From the NCBI GenBank assembly GCA_050943615.1, contig JBMNPN010000106.1:1-6542 (forward strand): a stretch of DNA of 6,542 bases, given 5' to 3'. Positions within the stretch are counted from its first letter, which is position 1. Each line of letters begins with the position of its first letter. The position numbers were made by a program, and so were the translations under genes. Source of the stretch: CACZQA01 sp050943615 (GTDB taxonomy: Bacteria > Actinomycetota > Coriobacteriia > Coriobacteriales > QAMH01). This document shows, piece after piece, positions 1-5,900 of the stretch. The notes beneath the pieces were generated by a model, which was given only the letters and a program-made list of their open reading frames with translations, searched no databases and was not told the origin of the DNA.

Positions 1-777
1 AACACGCTCAACGACTGGGCCGACTACCGGGCGGGCACCGACACGGTCGAGAACTCCGACGACCCGACCGATGCCGTGCTCGTCTACAACAACCCGAACC
101 CTTCGCACGTGCTGGCCCTCGGGATCTGCTACATGCTCATCGCACTTGTGCTGGGTCTTCTCTGCGTCGCATGGTCCCAGAGCGCGACCGCTCTGGTTCT
201 CGGCCTTATCGGCGCGATATTCATCTTCGCATATTCAAACGGCAAGATTCCGGTCTCGTATCTGCCGCTCGGAGAGGTTGTGAGCGGTGTGGTCATGGGC
301 GGCCTCATTCCGTTATGCGATATTTGCATATTTGCTGGTCATTCAAATCCTGATGCGGGCCCCTTCGGCGTTTTTGCCGAACTCGACTGGGGGCTTGACC
401 TCATGGCGATCGTCCCCTTTGTCATCGGGGTCGCCCTGGTCATGGCGACGCAGAACATCTCCGACATCGAACGCGATGAGCCAGTCGGACGGCGCACGCT
501 CCCCGTGCTCCTCGGCCGCTCTCGCAGCGTCGTCGTCTACCGCGTCTTCGTCGTCCTGTGGATCGCCATCGTCTTGCATCTGAGCTTCTGGTACTTCAAC
601 GCGGGCTTCTTTGCCGCAGTCGTCACGCTCGTGCTCGGCATCGGCACGATCCGCTCCCTTCTCACCACAAAGCTCGTGCACGAGGTGCGCGGCCCTTCGA
701 TGGGCGCGATCATGAAGGGCAATCTCTTCATAAACGGTGCACTGATTTTGGCTATCATGGTCTCGCTGATGCTCTAG
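1..777 (+). CDS. menA: 1,4-dihydroxy-2-naphthoate polyprenyltransferase (MenA), 5' end missing
   Basis: This is an integral-membrane UbiA-superfamily prenyltransferase that attaches the polyprenyl tail to 1,4-dihydroxy-2-naphthoate to give demethylmenaquinone. The frame is open from the first base, so the gene starts upstream; 258 codons are present and roughly 40-50 N-terminal residues are missing compared with usual MenA proteins of about 300. Both Mg-diphosphate-binding aspartate motifs are visible: NDWADYRAGTDT at fragment residues 4-15, and N152-x2-D155-x3-D159 followed by VGRRTLPVLLG, the MenA-type second motif. Several hydrophobic segments follow (about residues 37-58, 64-78, 93-105, 135-149 and near the C-terminus). 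The next gene downstream, menG, performs the next step on its product. A futalosine-pathway prenyltransferase (MqnP) is the main alternative, but the GRRTL-x-V-x-LG signature favours MenA. A hairpin terminator follows the stop codon. Confidence 0.88.
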   Translation, partial: NTLNDWADYRAGTDTVENSDDPTDAVLVYNNPNPSHVLALGICYMLIALVLGLLCVAWSQSATALVLGLIGAIFIFAYSNGKIPVSYLPLGEVVSGVVMGGLIPLCDICIFAGHSNPDAGPFGVFAELDWGLDLMAIVPFVIGVALVMATQNISDIERDEPVGRRTLPVLLGRSRSVVVYRVFVVLWIAIVLHLSFWYFNAGFFAAVVTLVLGIGTIRSLLTTKLVHEVRGPSMGAIMKGNLFINGALILAIMVSLML

Positions 778-780
778 CGT

Positions 781-809
781 CTGGCCGCTTCCATGAGCGG
801 TCGGCTTTT
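781..809 (+). terminator. Probable intrinsic terminator after menA
   Basis: Four bases after the menA stop, CTGGCCGCT (781-789) pairs with AGCGGTCGG (796-804) as a 9-bp stem with two G-U wobbles and a 6-nt loop. CTTTT and then GGTTTT follow. The position and the T-tract fit Rho-independent termination of menA, which would separate it transcriptionally from menG. The T-tract is short and interrupted, so read-through is likely. Confidence 0.6.
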
Positions 810-832
810 GGTTTTCGGAGCAGACGCTTGTG

Positions 833-860
833 GCGCCTTGGGATGAAAGGCGCTTTACTT
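833..860 (+). promoter_or_regulatory. Second hairpin in the menA-menG gap, just before the menG ribosome binding site
   Basis: GCGCCTT (833-839) and AAGGCGC (847-853) form a perfect 7-bp stem with a 7-nt loop, followed by TTTACTT. It ends 17 nt before the GAGGAG ribosome binding site of menG. It could be a second terminator in tandem with the one at 781-809, an attenuator, or a 5'-UTR stem-loop. I found no convincing promoter between the two hairpins, so where menG transcription starts is unclear. Confidence 0.4.
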
Positions 861-882
861 TGTCCGAACAGAGGAGTTCTCC

Positions 883-1611
883 ATGGCAAAAGAGCAGGTA
901 CACGGCGTATTCGAGGAAATTGCGAGCCAGTATGATGCGGCAAACGACCGCATCTCGTTCGGTATGCACCGCTTCTGGAAGGCGGAGCTCGAGAAGGTTG
1001 CCATCTCCACCTGCCATCATGTGGACGGCAGCGCGGGTCTGGTCTTGGACGTCTGCTGCGGTACCGGCGACATCACCGAGCACATCGCGCGCGACAACCC
1101 GGGCATATTCGTCACCGGCATCGACTTCTCCGACTCGATGCTCGAGGTCTGCCGCGAGCGCACCGCCGATCTCGAGAACGTCGCGCTCGTCGAGGGGAAC
1201 GCCCTCGACCTGCCCTTCGACGACGACACGTTCGATTCCGCCGTCATCAGCTTCGGCCTGCGCAACACGCCCGACTACAAGAAGGTGCTCTCCGAGATGG
1301 CGCGCGTCGTGCGCCCGGGCGGCGTGGTCTGCTGCCTTGATGCCTCGGTTCCGGAGAACCCCGCCATCCTGCCCTTCTACCAGTTCTACTACAAGTACCT
1401 CATGACGCTTTTGGGCGGCGGGATCACCCATCATTCCGAATACGAGTGGCTCTACGACAGCACCCAGCAGTTCCTGAGCAAAGAGGAGCTGAGGGACCTC
1501 TTCTACGAAGTCGGCCTCAAGTACGTGACGGTCCGTTCCTACCTGTTCGGCGCTGCGGCGCTGCACGTGGGCTATGTCACCAAGCTGACGGGAGCCGAGC
1601 CGCGTGCCTAA
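883..1611 (+). CDS. menG: Demethylmenaquinone C-methyltransferase (MenG/UbiE family)
   Basis: This is a SAM-dependent class I methyltransferase of 242 residues, about the normal length for the family, that C-methylates demethylmenaquinone to menaquinone. The UbiE N-terminal signature is present at residues 17-32 (YD-x2-NDRISFG-x-HRFW). SAM-binding motif I is LDVCCGTGDI at 55-64, with acidic D81 in the expected ribose-binding position. The second family signature, FGLRN at 124-128 leading to RVVRPGG at 141-147, is intact. The ATG at 883 has GAGGAG (871-876) 6 nt upstream, which supports this start. It follows menA, so the two last steps of menaquinone synthesis sit together. Its last 8 nt overlap the start of the ABC ATPase gene, implying co-translation. 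Specificity for the naphthoquinone over ubiquinone is inferred from the menA neighbour and likely anaerobic lifestyle; a paralogue that makes methylmenaquinone is a less likely alternative. Confidence 0.92.
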   Translation: MAKEQVHGVFEEIASQYDAANDRISFGMHRFWKAELEKVAISTCHHVDGSAGLVLDVCCGTGDITEHIARDNPGIFVTGIDFSDSMLEVCRERTADLENVALVEGNALDLPFDDDTFDSAVISFGLRNTPDYKKVLSEMARVVRPGGVVCCLDASVPENPAILPFYQFYYKYLMTLLGGGITHHSEYEWLYDSTQQFLSKEELRDLFYEVGLKYVTVRSYLFGAAALHVGYVTKLTGAEPRA

Positions 1612-2404
1612 GCTCTGCTTTCAGGACGTCACGCTTTCCTATCCCGACCACGCTGCAAAGAAGGGGGAGCGCTTCACGGCGCTCTCCGGGCTCGATTTCT
1701 CGCTCGAAGCGGGAGAGGCGATCGCGCTGATCGGCCCGTCGGGCTGCGGCAAGTCGAGCGCGCTCAAGCTTGCGTGCGGCCTGCTCAAACCCGATTCCGG
1801 GCACGTGCTGGTCGATGGGGAGGAGCTTTCCGCGCCCCGTCAGAAGACGGCTCTCATCCTGCAGGACTTTGGCCTGCTCCCCTGGAAGACGGTGCGGGCG
1901 AACGCCGAGCTCGGCCTCAAGATCCGCGGTGTCGAGCGTGCCGAGCGACGCGAGCGGGCACAGCATGCCCTCGAGCTCGTGGGGCTCGACGCCTTTGCCG
2001 CAAACTACCCTGGGGCGCTTTCCGGAGGCATGAAACAGCGGCTGGCGCTCGCGCGCTCGCTTGCCCTCGACGTCGACTTGCTGCTGATGGACGAGCCGCT
2101 CTCGGCGCTCGACGCCCTGCTGCGCGAGCAGCTCCAAGACACGCTCCTCGAGCTCTGGCAGCGCCAGGGATATGCTCAGGTGCTTGTCACGCACTCGATC
2201 GACGAGGCGGTCTATCTGGGGCAGCGGATCTACGTCTTGAGCCCGCGGCCCAGCCGTGTCATCGGCATCGTCGAGAACCCGGATGTGGGCGAGCGCGACT
2301 ACCGGGGAAGCGATGCGTTCTTCTCGCAGGTCACGCGCGTGCGCTCCCTGCTCCACGAGGGGCAGCGAGCAGCTGAGGATGCTTGCGAGGCGGCGTATGC
2401 GTAG
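1604..2404 (+). CDS. ABC transporter ATP-binding protein, NitT/TauT (SsuB/TauB-like) family
   Basis: This is the cytoplasmic nucleotide-binding subunit of an ABC importer (266 residues) that powers transport through the permease encoded next. All core motifs are intact: Walker A GPSGCGKS at 44-51, Q-loop Q87 in LILQDFGLLPW, signature LSGGMKQR at 139-146, Walker B LLLMDE at 159-164, D-loop SALD at 167-170 and switch H197 in VTHSIDEA. The Q-loop context (QDFGLLPWKTV) is typical of transporters for nitrate, sulfonate, taurine, bicarbonate or thiamine precursors; the substrate cannot be decided here. Translation starts at GTG 1604, inside the end of menG (overlap GTGCCTAA, 8 nt), with GGAG at 1591-1594 nine nt upstream. 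The low-similarity C-terminal tail after residue 250 is unremarkable. No substrate-binding protein gene lies in the window. Confidence 0.9.
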   Translation: MPKLCFQDVTLSYPDHAAKKGERFTALSGLDFSLEAGEAIALIGPSGCGKSSALKLACGLLKPDSGHVLVDGEELSAPRQKTALILQDFGLLPWKTVRANAELGLKIRGVERAERRERAQHALELVGLDAFAANYPGALSGGMKQRLALARSLALDVDLLLMDEPLSALDALLREQLQDTLLELWQRQGYAQVLVTHSIDEAVYLGQRIYVLSPRPSRVIGIVENPDVGERDYRGSDAFFSQVTRVRSLLHEGQRAAEDACEAAYA

Positions 2405-3137
2405 GTTCCTCGGCCTTGTGTGGGGCACGGTCTTCGTCATCTTTCTGTGGTGGCTGCTCGCGGTCCTCATCGATTCTCCGGCGCTGCCGACACCGCAGGC
2501 GACCTGGCCCGAGCTCGTCGACAACTTCCAGGCGATCGTTCCCGATTTCGGCGTGAGCCTTGCGCGCCTTGTGCTCTCGCTTGCCATCGGCACCGTTCTC
2601 GGCGTGCCGCTCGGCCTTGCCATCGGGCTTTCCAAGCGGGGCGACGAGGTCTTCGGCCCGGTGCTCTACGTGCTCTATCCCGTGCCCAAGGTGATCTTTC
2701 TGCCGGTGCTCTTCATACTCTTCGGACTCGGCGGGCAGGCCAAGGTCATCCTCATCGCCATCGCCGTCTTCTTCCAGACGCTCGTGAGCATGCGCGATGC
2801 CGCCAAGGAGGTCCCGGCAGGAGCGCTCGTCTCGTTGCGCTCGCTGGGGGCGAGCGGCTGGCAGTGCTTCACCAACGTCGTCGTGCCATCTACGCTTCCC
2901 GCGCTGTTCACCTCGCTGCGCATCTCCACGGGAACGGCGGTCGCCATCCTCTTCATCGCCGAGTCGATGGCTGGCTCCACGGGGCTCGGCTACTTCATCA
3001 TGCATTCCTGGTCGCTGCTCGAGTACGAGCGGATGTTCGCCGGCATCGTGGCGATGGCGGTGCTCGGTGTTGCCTTCTACGAGGTCTTCGAGCTGTGCGA
3101 GCACCACGCCACCAAGTGGCGCCGCGTCCAGATGTGA
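2397..3137 (+). CDS. ABC transporter permease, NitT/TauT (SsuC/TauC-like) family
   Basis: This is an inner-membrane channel subunit of 246 residues that pairs with the preceding ATPase. About six hydrophobic segments are visible (roughly residues 7-25, 57-78, 88-110, 115-132, 170-190 and 212-232). A cytoplasmic coupling (EAA-like) loop lies at about 144-168, with SLRSLGAS followed by the conserved PSTLP. The start is placed at ATG 2397: it has GAGG (2387-2390) 6 nt upstream, opens onto a short basic N-terminus (MRRF) just before the first membrane segment, and overlaps the ATPase stop by 8 nt (ATGCGTAG). The frame is open further upstream (for example ATG 2379), but those starts would add a hydrophilic arginine-rich stretch and have a poorly spaced ribosome binding site. 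The substrate is unknown because no binding protein is adjacent. Confidence 0.88.
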   Translation: MRRFLGLVWGTVFVIFLWWLLAVLIDSPALPTPQATWPELVDNFQAIVPDFGVSLARLVLSLAIGTVLGVPLGLAIGLSKRGDEVFGPVLYVLYPVPKVIFLPVLFILFGLGGQAKVILIAIAVFFQTLVSMRDAAKEVPAGALVSLRSLGASGWQCFTNVVVPSTLPALFTSLRISTGTAVAILFIAESMAGSTGLGYFIMHSWSLLEYERMFAGIVAMAVLGVAFYEVFELCEHHATKWRRVQM

Positions 3138-3149
3138 GGGGCGTTTCCG

Positions 3150-4514
3150 ATGCACCAGGCACGCGACATCAAAATCGAGGTTCCCGCCCGCGCACTCCGT
3201 GTGCTCGAGGCGCTCGAGGCGAAAGGGCATGAGGCCTACGTCGTGGGCGGCTGCGTGCGCGATGCGATCCTCGGGCGCGTGCCCAACGACTGGGACGTCA
3301 CGACCTCGGCACGCCCCGAGCAGACCAAGGCCGCGGCACATGCCGCCGGATTCAAGACGGCCGACACGGGCATCAAACATGGCACGGTCACGGTCATCGT
3401 GGACCACGAGCCCTTCGAGGTGACGACGTATCGCAGCGACGGGGCCTATTCCGATGGGCGCCACCCCGATGAGGTGCGCTTTCTCGATTCGCTCGAGGGT
3501 GACCTCGCCCGGCGCGACTTCACGGTGAACGCGCTTGCCTACAACCCCTCCGTTGGCCTGGTCGATGAGTTCGATGGCGTGGGCGACCTGAACAGGCGGG
3601 TGCTGCGCGCAGTGGGGGAGCCGCACAGGCGCTTCGAGGAAGACGCGCTGCGCATCCTGCGGGGCATTCGCTTTTCCGCCCAGCTCGAGTTCGCCCTCGA
3701 AAAGGGCACGGCCCAGGCCATCCACGACGACCGCATGCTCCTCGAGAAGATCTCTGCCGAGCGCATCGCCTCGGAGATCGAGAAGCTCGCCTGCGCGCCG
3801 GGCTGCGTGGACGTGATGCTCGGGTTTTCCGACGTGCTCACGGTCTGCATTCCCGAGATCGAGCCTTCCATCGGCTTTGACCAGCGCAATCCGCACCATT
3901 GCTACACCGTCTGGGAGCACTGCGTGCGCGCCTGTTCGTACGCCGCCCCCGACGATCTGGTCATGCGCCTGGCGGCGCTCTTCCACGACATCGGCAAGCC
4001 CGCTTGCTATTTCATGGGCGAGGACGGCATTGGACACTTCTATGGGCACCGCGAGGTGAGCGCCGACCTTTTTGCACAGGCAGCGCGGCGCCTCAAGCTC
4101 CCGCGCAAGCTTTCCGAGCGGGTCGAGCTGCTCGTGCGCTACCACGACGCGAACCTGCCGACGACCGCAAAGGGCATGCGGCACTGGGCGGTAAAGTTTT
4201 CGCCCGAGGTTGTGCGCCAGATCTTCGAGCTGCACCGCTGCGACATCAAGGCGCTCGCCCCCGGGGAGGTCGCCGGCGGCCTTGCCAACGTTGATGCGGC
4301 CGAGGCCTTCTTCGAGAAGAGCATCGAGCAGGTGAGTGTCTTTTCCCTGCGCGACCTAGCCGTGAACGGCCGCGACCTCATCGAGCTCGGGTGCGCCCAG
4401 GGGCCAAAGGTCGGCGAGATCCTCTCGCAGCTGCTCAACGCCGTGGTGGATGGCCAGATCCCCAACGACCGCCAAGCCCTCCTACAGCGTGCCAAGCAGC
4501 TCATCTACGAGTAG
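3150..4514 (+). CDS. cca: CCA tRNA nucleotidyltransferase with HD domain
   Basis: This is a class II nucleotidyltransferase of 454 residues that adds or repairs the 3' CCA of tRNAs. The N-terminal catalytic domain has GGCVRD at 33-38, metal-binding D47-x-D49 in NDWDVTTSA, and RRDFTVNALAY at 121-131. EEDALRILRGIRF at 163-175 contains the EDxxR nucleotide-recognition motif. A C-terminal HD domain is present, with H257 in WEHC and H279-D280 in ALFHDIGKP, typical of the bacterial HD-fused form. The ATG at 3150 follows GAGGGG (3136-3141) by 8 nt, and the gene starts 12 nt after the permease stop, so it is probably the last gene of the menG-ABC-cca transcript. Poly(A) polymerase or a CC-only or A-only enzyme is possible in principle, but the full motif set and the gram-positive-type context favour CCA addition. 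Its 3' end converges on the minus-strand toxin-antitoxin cassette. Confidence 0.9.
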   Translation: MHQARDIKIEVPARALRVLEALEAKGHEAYVVGGCVRDAILGRVPNDWDVTTSARPEQTKAAAHAAGFKTADTGIKHGTVTVIVDHEPFEVTTYRSDGAYSDGRHPDEVRFLDSLEGDLARRDFTVNALAYNPSVGLVDEFDGVGDLNRRVLRAVGEPHRRFEEDALRILRGIRFSAQLEFALEKGTAQAIHDDRMLLEKISAERIASEIEKLACAPGCVDVMLGFSDVLTVCIPEIEPSIGFDQRNPHHCYTVWEHCVRACSYAAPDDLVMRLAALFHDIGKPACYFMGEDGIGHFYGHREVSADLFAQAARRLKLPRKLSERVELLVRYHDANLPTTAKGMRHWAVKFSPEVVRQIFELHRCDIKALAPGEVAGGLANVDAAEAFFEKSIEQVSVFSLRDLAVNGRDLIELGCAQGPKVGEILSQLLNAVVDGQIPNDRQALLQRAKQLIYE

Positions 4515-4519
4515 CGTGG

Positions 4520-4535
4520 GGGCCCGCAGCGGCCC
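4520..4535. terminator. Weak GC-rich hairpin between convergent transcripts
   Basis: GGGCC (4520-4524) and GGCCC (4531-4535) pair with a 6-nt loop in the 44-bp gap between the cca stop and the stop of the small minus-strand gene. It could slow polymerase from either side, but neither strand has a T-tract after it, so intrinsic termination is doubtful. Confidence 0.25.
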
Positions 4536-4558
4536 GCAATGGGTGCTGAGAATGTGCC

Positions 4559-4825
4559 CTATTCCGCTGCAGGGAGGTTGGCGTGCTCCAGGTGCTCGTC
4601 AATGACGTCCCTGATGTTTGCGAGCATCGCCCTCGAGACCACCACGCGTGCTGTCATCACACCGGAATCGATAGTCTCTCCGTCCTTTTCCTCCGTGCGG
4701 TCGATGAGCGCGAAGTCGAGGATTGCATCGTCGCCGCTCGAGGAGATCATGAGGAAGTTGGCGCATGCGCCCTTGCGGACGCTCTGATCGCCAGATAGAT
4801 TGACATGCCTTTTCTTGTCTTGCAT
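4559..4825 (-). CDS. Small DUF3467-like protein, third gene of the MqsRA-like cassette
   Basis: This is an 88-residue soluble protein with no signal peptide or membrane segment. I recognise a DUF3467-like pattern: ANFLMIS at 22-28, ILDFALI at 35-41, a polar loop at 43-56, then TARVVVS at 58-64 and an amphipathic helix at about 66-81 (AMLANIRDVIDEHLEH). No function is established for this family that I can assert. The start is ATG 4825, only 2 nt after the antitoxin stop, with GAGGAGGAG (4834-4842) 8 nt upstream; the frame is open to 4855, but an earlier start would overlap the antitoxin and lack this ribosome binding site. The tight coupling means it is made together with the toxin and antitoxin, suggesting a role in that system (regulator, stabiliser or chaperone-like partner). 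That role is inference. Confidence 0.72.
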   Translation of the reverse strand: MQDKKRHVNLSGDQSVRKGACANFLMISSSGDDAILDFALIDRTEEKDGETIDSGVMTARVVVSRAMLANIRDVIDEHLEHANLPAAE

Positions 4826-4827
4826 GA

Positions 4828-5364
4828 TTACATCTCCTCCTCTTCGTCTCTCCAAACGGTACTGACCATCGAGTTCTGATGGCCGAAGTCGTCGAACATC
4901 AGGACGTTGCCCCTTTTGCCTACGGGCTCATCGAGGTCCACCCCTCGACGTTCGCAGAGCATCTCGAGCACATCCCGGCTTGCGGCCACCGCCCTGATGA
5001 GGCCGTCTGCAACGGCAGACTGCTGCACCTTTCCGTTTTCCCAGCGCGAGCACGTCGGCGACTTGACTCCGAGTACCTTCTCGAAGTCGGACTGCGACAT
5101 GCCGAGCCTGGTCCTGATGCTCCGTATCTCCTTTGGGGAGAGAAGTGCGTGGCGTTTCTCGTATTCGGCCTTGAGGGCGCTGTCGAGTTTGTTGGAGTTC
5201 TCGAAGTCGATGAGCGACTCTCCGCAGTCCTCGCACTCGAGCCGCTCTATGCCGTCGATCACGAATGTCTCGCCGTGATAGCGCCCCTTCATGGGCGTAT
5301 TCGTCAGATGCATGACCCCGCCGCATTCGGGGCACTTCTCCGTGCGGCTCTCATTAGAATGCAT
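4828..5364 (-). CDS. mqsA: MqsA-like antitoxin: YgiT-type zinc finger plus HTH, extended C-terminus
   Basis: This is a type II antitoxin of 178 residues. The N-terminal zinc-binding part has C11-x2-C14 (CPECGG) and C44-x2-C47 (CEDCGE), as in MqsA, where this domain contacts the toxin. A helix-turn-helix of the MqsA/XRE type spans about 74-126, with LSPKEIRSIRTRLGMSQ, then GVKSPTCSRWENGK at the recognition helix; in MqsA this part dimerises and represses the operon. E. coli MqsA is 131 residues; here homology ends near residue 141 and a tail of about 36 residues follows, with a hydrophobic patch NVLMFDDF at 153-160 and an acidic end (DEEEEM). The start is ATG 5364, with AGGAGG (5371-5376) 6 nt upstream, inside the last codons of the toxin gene (11-nt overlap). 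The gene order, toxin before antitoxin, matches mqsRA. A HigA-like pairing is unlikely because the upstream protein is MqsR-like. Confidence 0.87.
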   Translation of the reverse strand: MHSNESRTEKCPECGGVMHLTNTPMKGRYHGETFVIDGIERLECEDCGESLIDFENSNKLDSALKAEYEKRHALLSPKEIRSIRTRLGMSQSDFEKVLGVKSPTCSRWENGKVQQSAVADGLIRAVAASRDVLEMLCERRGVDLDEPVGKRGNVLMFDDFGHQNSMVSTVWRDEEEEM

Positions 5365-5686
5365 ACCCGTCCTCCTTCATCGACCACACCTGCACCACCG
5401 CATCTCCGTCTGAGTCGACGAACAGCTTTACGTACCATGTTTCGTCGAGGCACTCGACGCCGCGGTAGACGTCTGCCGGTTTCCCATCGCGTTTCTCGAG
5501 CATGATGGTCTTGTAGAAGCATGACTCGTCCAAGCTGGCGATGACGTCCATCGCGCACTCCATGGGGATGCCGTATCCATGGTTTCTCAGGTAACAATCG
5601 ACGCGCATGGACAACTTCAGCTTCTCGGCCGCCGCGAGTCTCTTCACCTCTTCTAGGTCGTACTCTGGTCCCCTAGGTCTTGCCAT
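5354..5686 (-). CDS. mqsR: MqsR-like mRNA-interferase toxin
   Basis: This 110-residue cytoplasmic protein resembles MqsR, a RelE/YoeB-fold endoribonuclease that cleaves mRNA (E. coli MqsR is 98 residues). Matching blocks are LEEVKRLAA (11-19), MECAMDVIASLDESCFYKT (42-60), DVYRG (72-76), WYVKL (84-88) and WSMKED (101-106). By alignment from memory, K59, Y85 and K104 match E. coli K56, Y81 and K96, proposed active-site residues, whereas the Q68 position appears to be A71. The start is placed at ATG 5686, preceded by a G-rich GGGGGGAG (5695-5702) 8 nt upstream; an in-frame TTG at 5704 is possible but would sit within that ribosome binding site. It overlaps the antitoxin start by 11 nt, as expected of a co-translated toxin-antitoxin pair in which the antitoxin neutralises the toxin and controls the operon. 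Confidence 0.82.
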   Translation of the reverse strand: MARPRGPEYDLEEVKRLAAAEKLKLSMRVDCYLRNHGYGIPMECAMDVIASLDESCFYKTIMLEKRDGKPADVYRGVECLDETWYVKLFVDSDGDAVVQVWSMKEDGYAF

Positions 5687-5703
5687 GCCTCCATCTCCCC
5701 CCA

Positions 5704-5732
5704 AACATACGCATCATGCTAAGAAATTTCAA
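5704..5732 (-). promoter_or_regulatory. Candidate promoter of the mqsRA-like cassette
   Basis: On the minus strand TTGAAA (5727-5732) and TATGTT (5704-5709) are separated by 17 nt, a good sigma70-type fit. Transcription would begin near 5697, leaving a leader of only about 10 nt and cutting into the G-rich ribosome binding site, which is a reason for doubt. An alternative pair further upstream on the same strand is TTCCAT-17-TATCTT. Confidence 0.35.
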
Positions 5733-5775
5733 GATATTGAGCTGTTAATTCAGATGGAACTTTACATGATGCTAA
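5711..5775. repeat. Operator-like direct repeats upstream of the toxin gene
   Basis: CATCATGCTAA (5712-5722) recurs as CATGATGCTAA (5765-5775), 10 of 11 bases identical, 53 bp apart (about five helical turns). Each copy has a small dyad: GCAT-C-ATGC at 5711-5719 and CAT-G-ATG at 5765-5771. The first lies in the spacer of the candidate promoter. The placement fits binding sites for the antitoxin's HTH domain; this is inference. Confidence 0.4.
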
Positions 5776-5842
5776 ATACTGTATATGTACCCTCATTCAC
5801 TTAGGTTTCATTACGCTTTATCTGATCATGTTGTCTCTAGGG

Positions 5843-5900
5843 AAAAAGGCCCAGAGCTCTGAGTTTCCGCCTATATTGCGGGGTCAATTGCATCTGGGCC
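5843..5900 (-). terminator. Branched hairpin plus T-tract: terminator or 3' end of a small RNA
   Basis: On the minus strand GGCCCAGA (5900-5893) pairs perfectly with TCTGGGCC (5855-5848), extended by two more pairs (5890-5891 with 5856-5857) beyond a bulged base at 5892. TTTTT (5847-5843) follows directly. The interior holds a second hairpin, CCGC/GCGG with a 7-nt loop (5867-5881). This looks like a factor-independent terminator with a structured loop. No coding gene ends just upstream on that strand; the nearest upstream gene is the tRNA about 250 nt away, so it may end the tRNA transcript or an unannotated small RNA. Confidence 0.45.

Noticed and set aside
343..1566. Long minus-strand open frame of 407 codons opposite menA and menG
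   Set aside because: It is a shadow of two well-supported plus-strand genes; the translation is rich in charged residues, has no recognisable domain, and spans the intergenic terminator.
2331..4235. Minus-strand open frame of 634 codons opposite the permease and cca genes
   Set aside because: High-GC codon bias keeps the opposite frame open. The product is His/Arg/Glu-rich with no family motif, and the plus-strand genes are intact.
5780..5810. E. coli-type MqsA operator (AACCT-spacer-AGGTT)
   Set aside because: Only one half-site, AGGTT near 5803, is convincing; the possible partner ACCCT is mismatched and about 10 bp away, wider than the known spacer.
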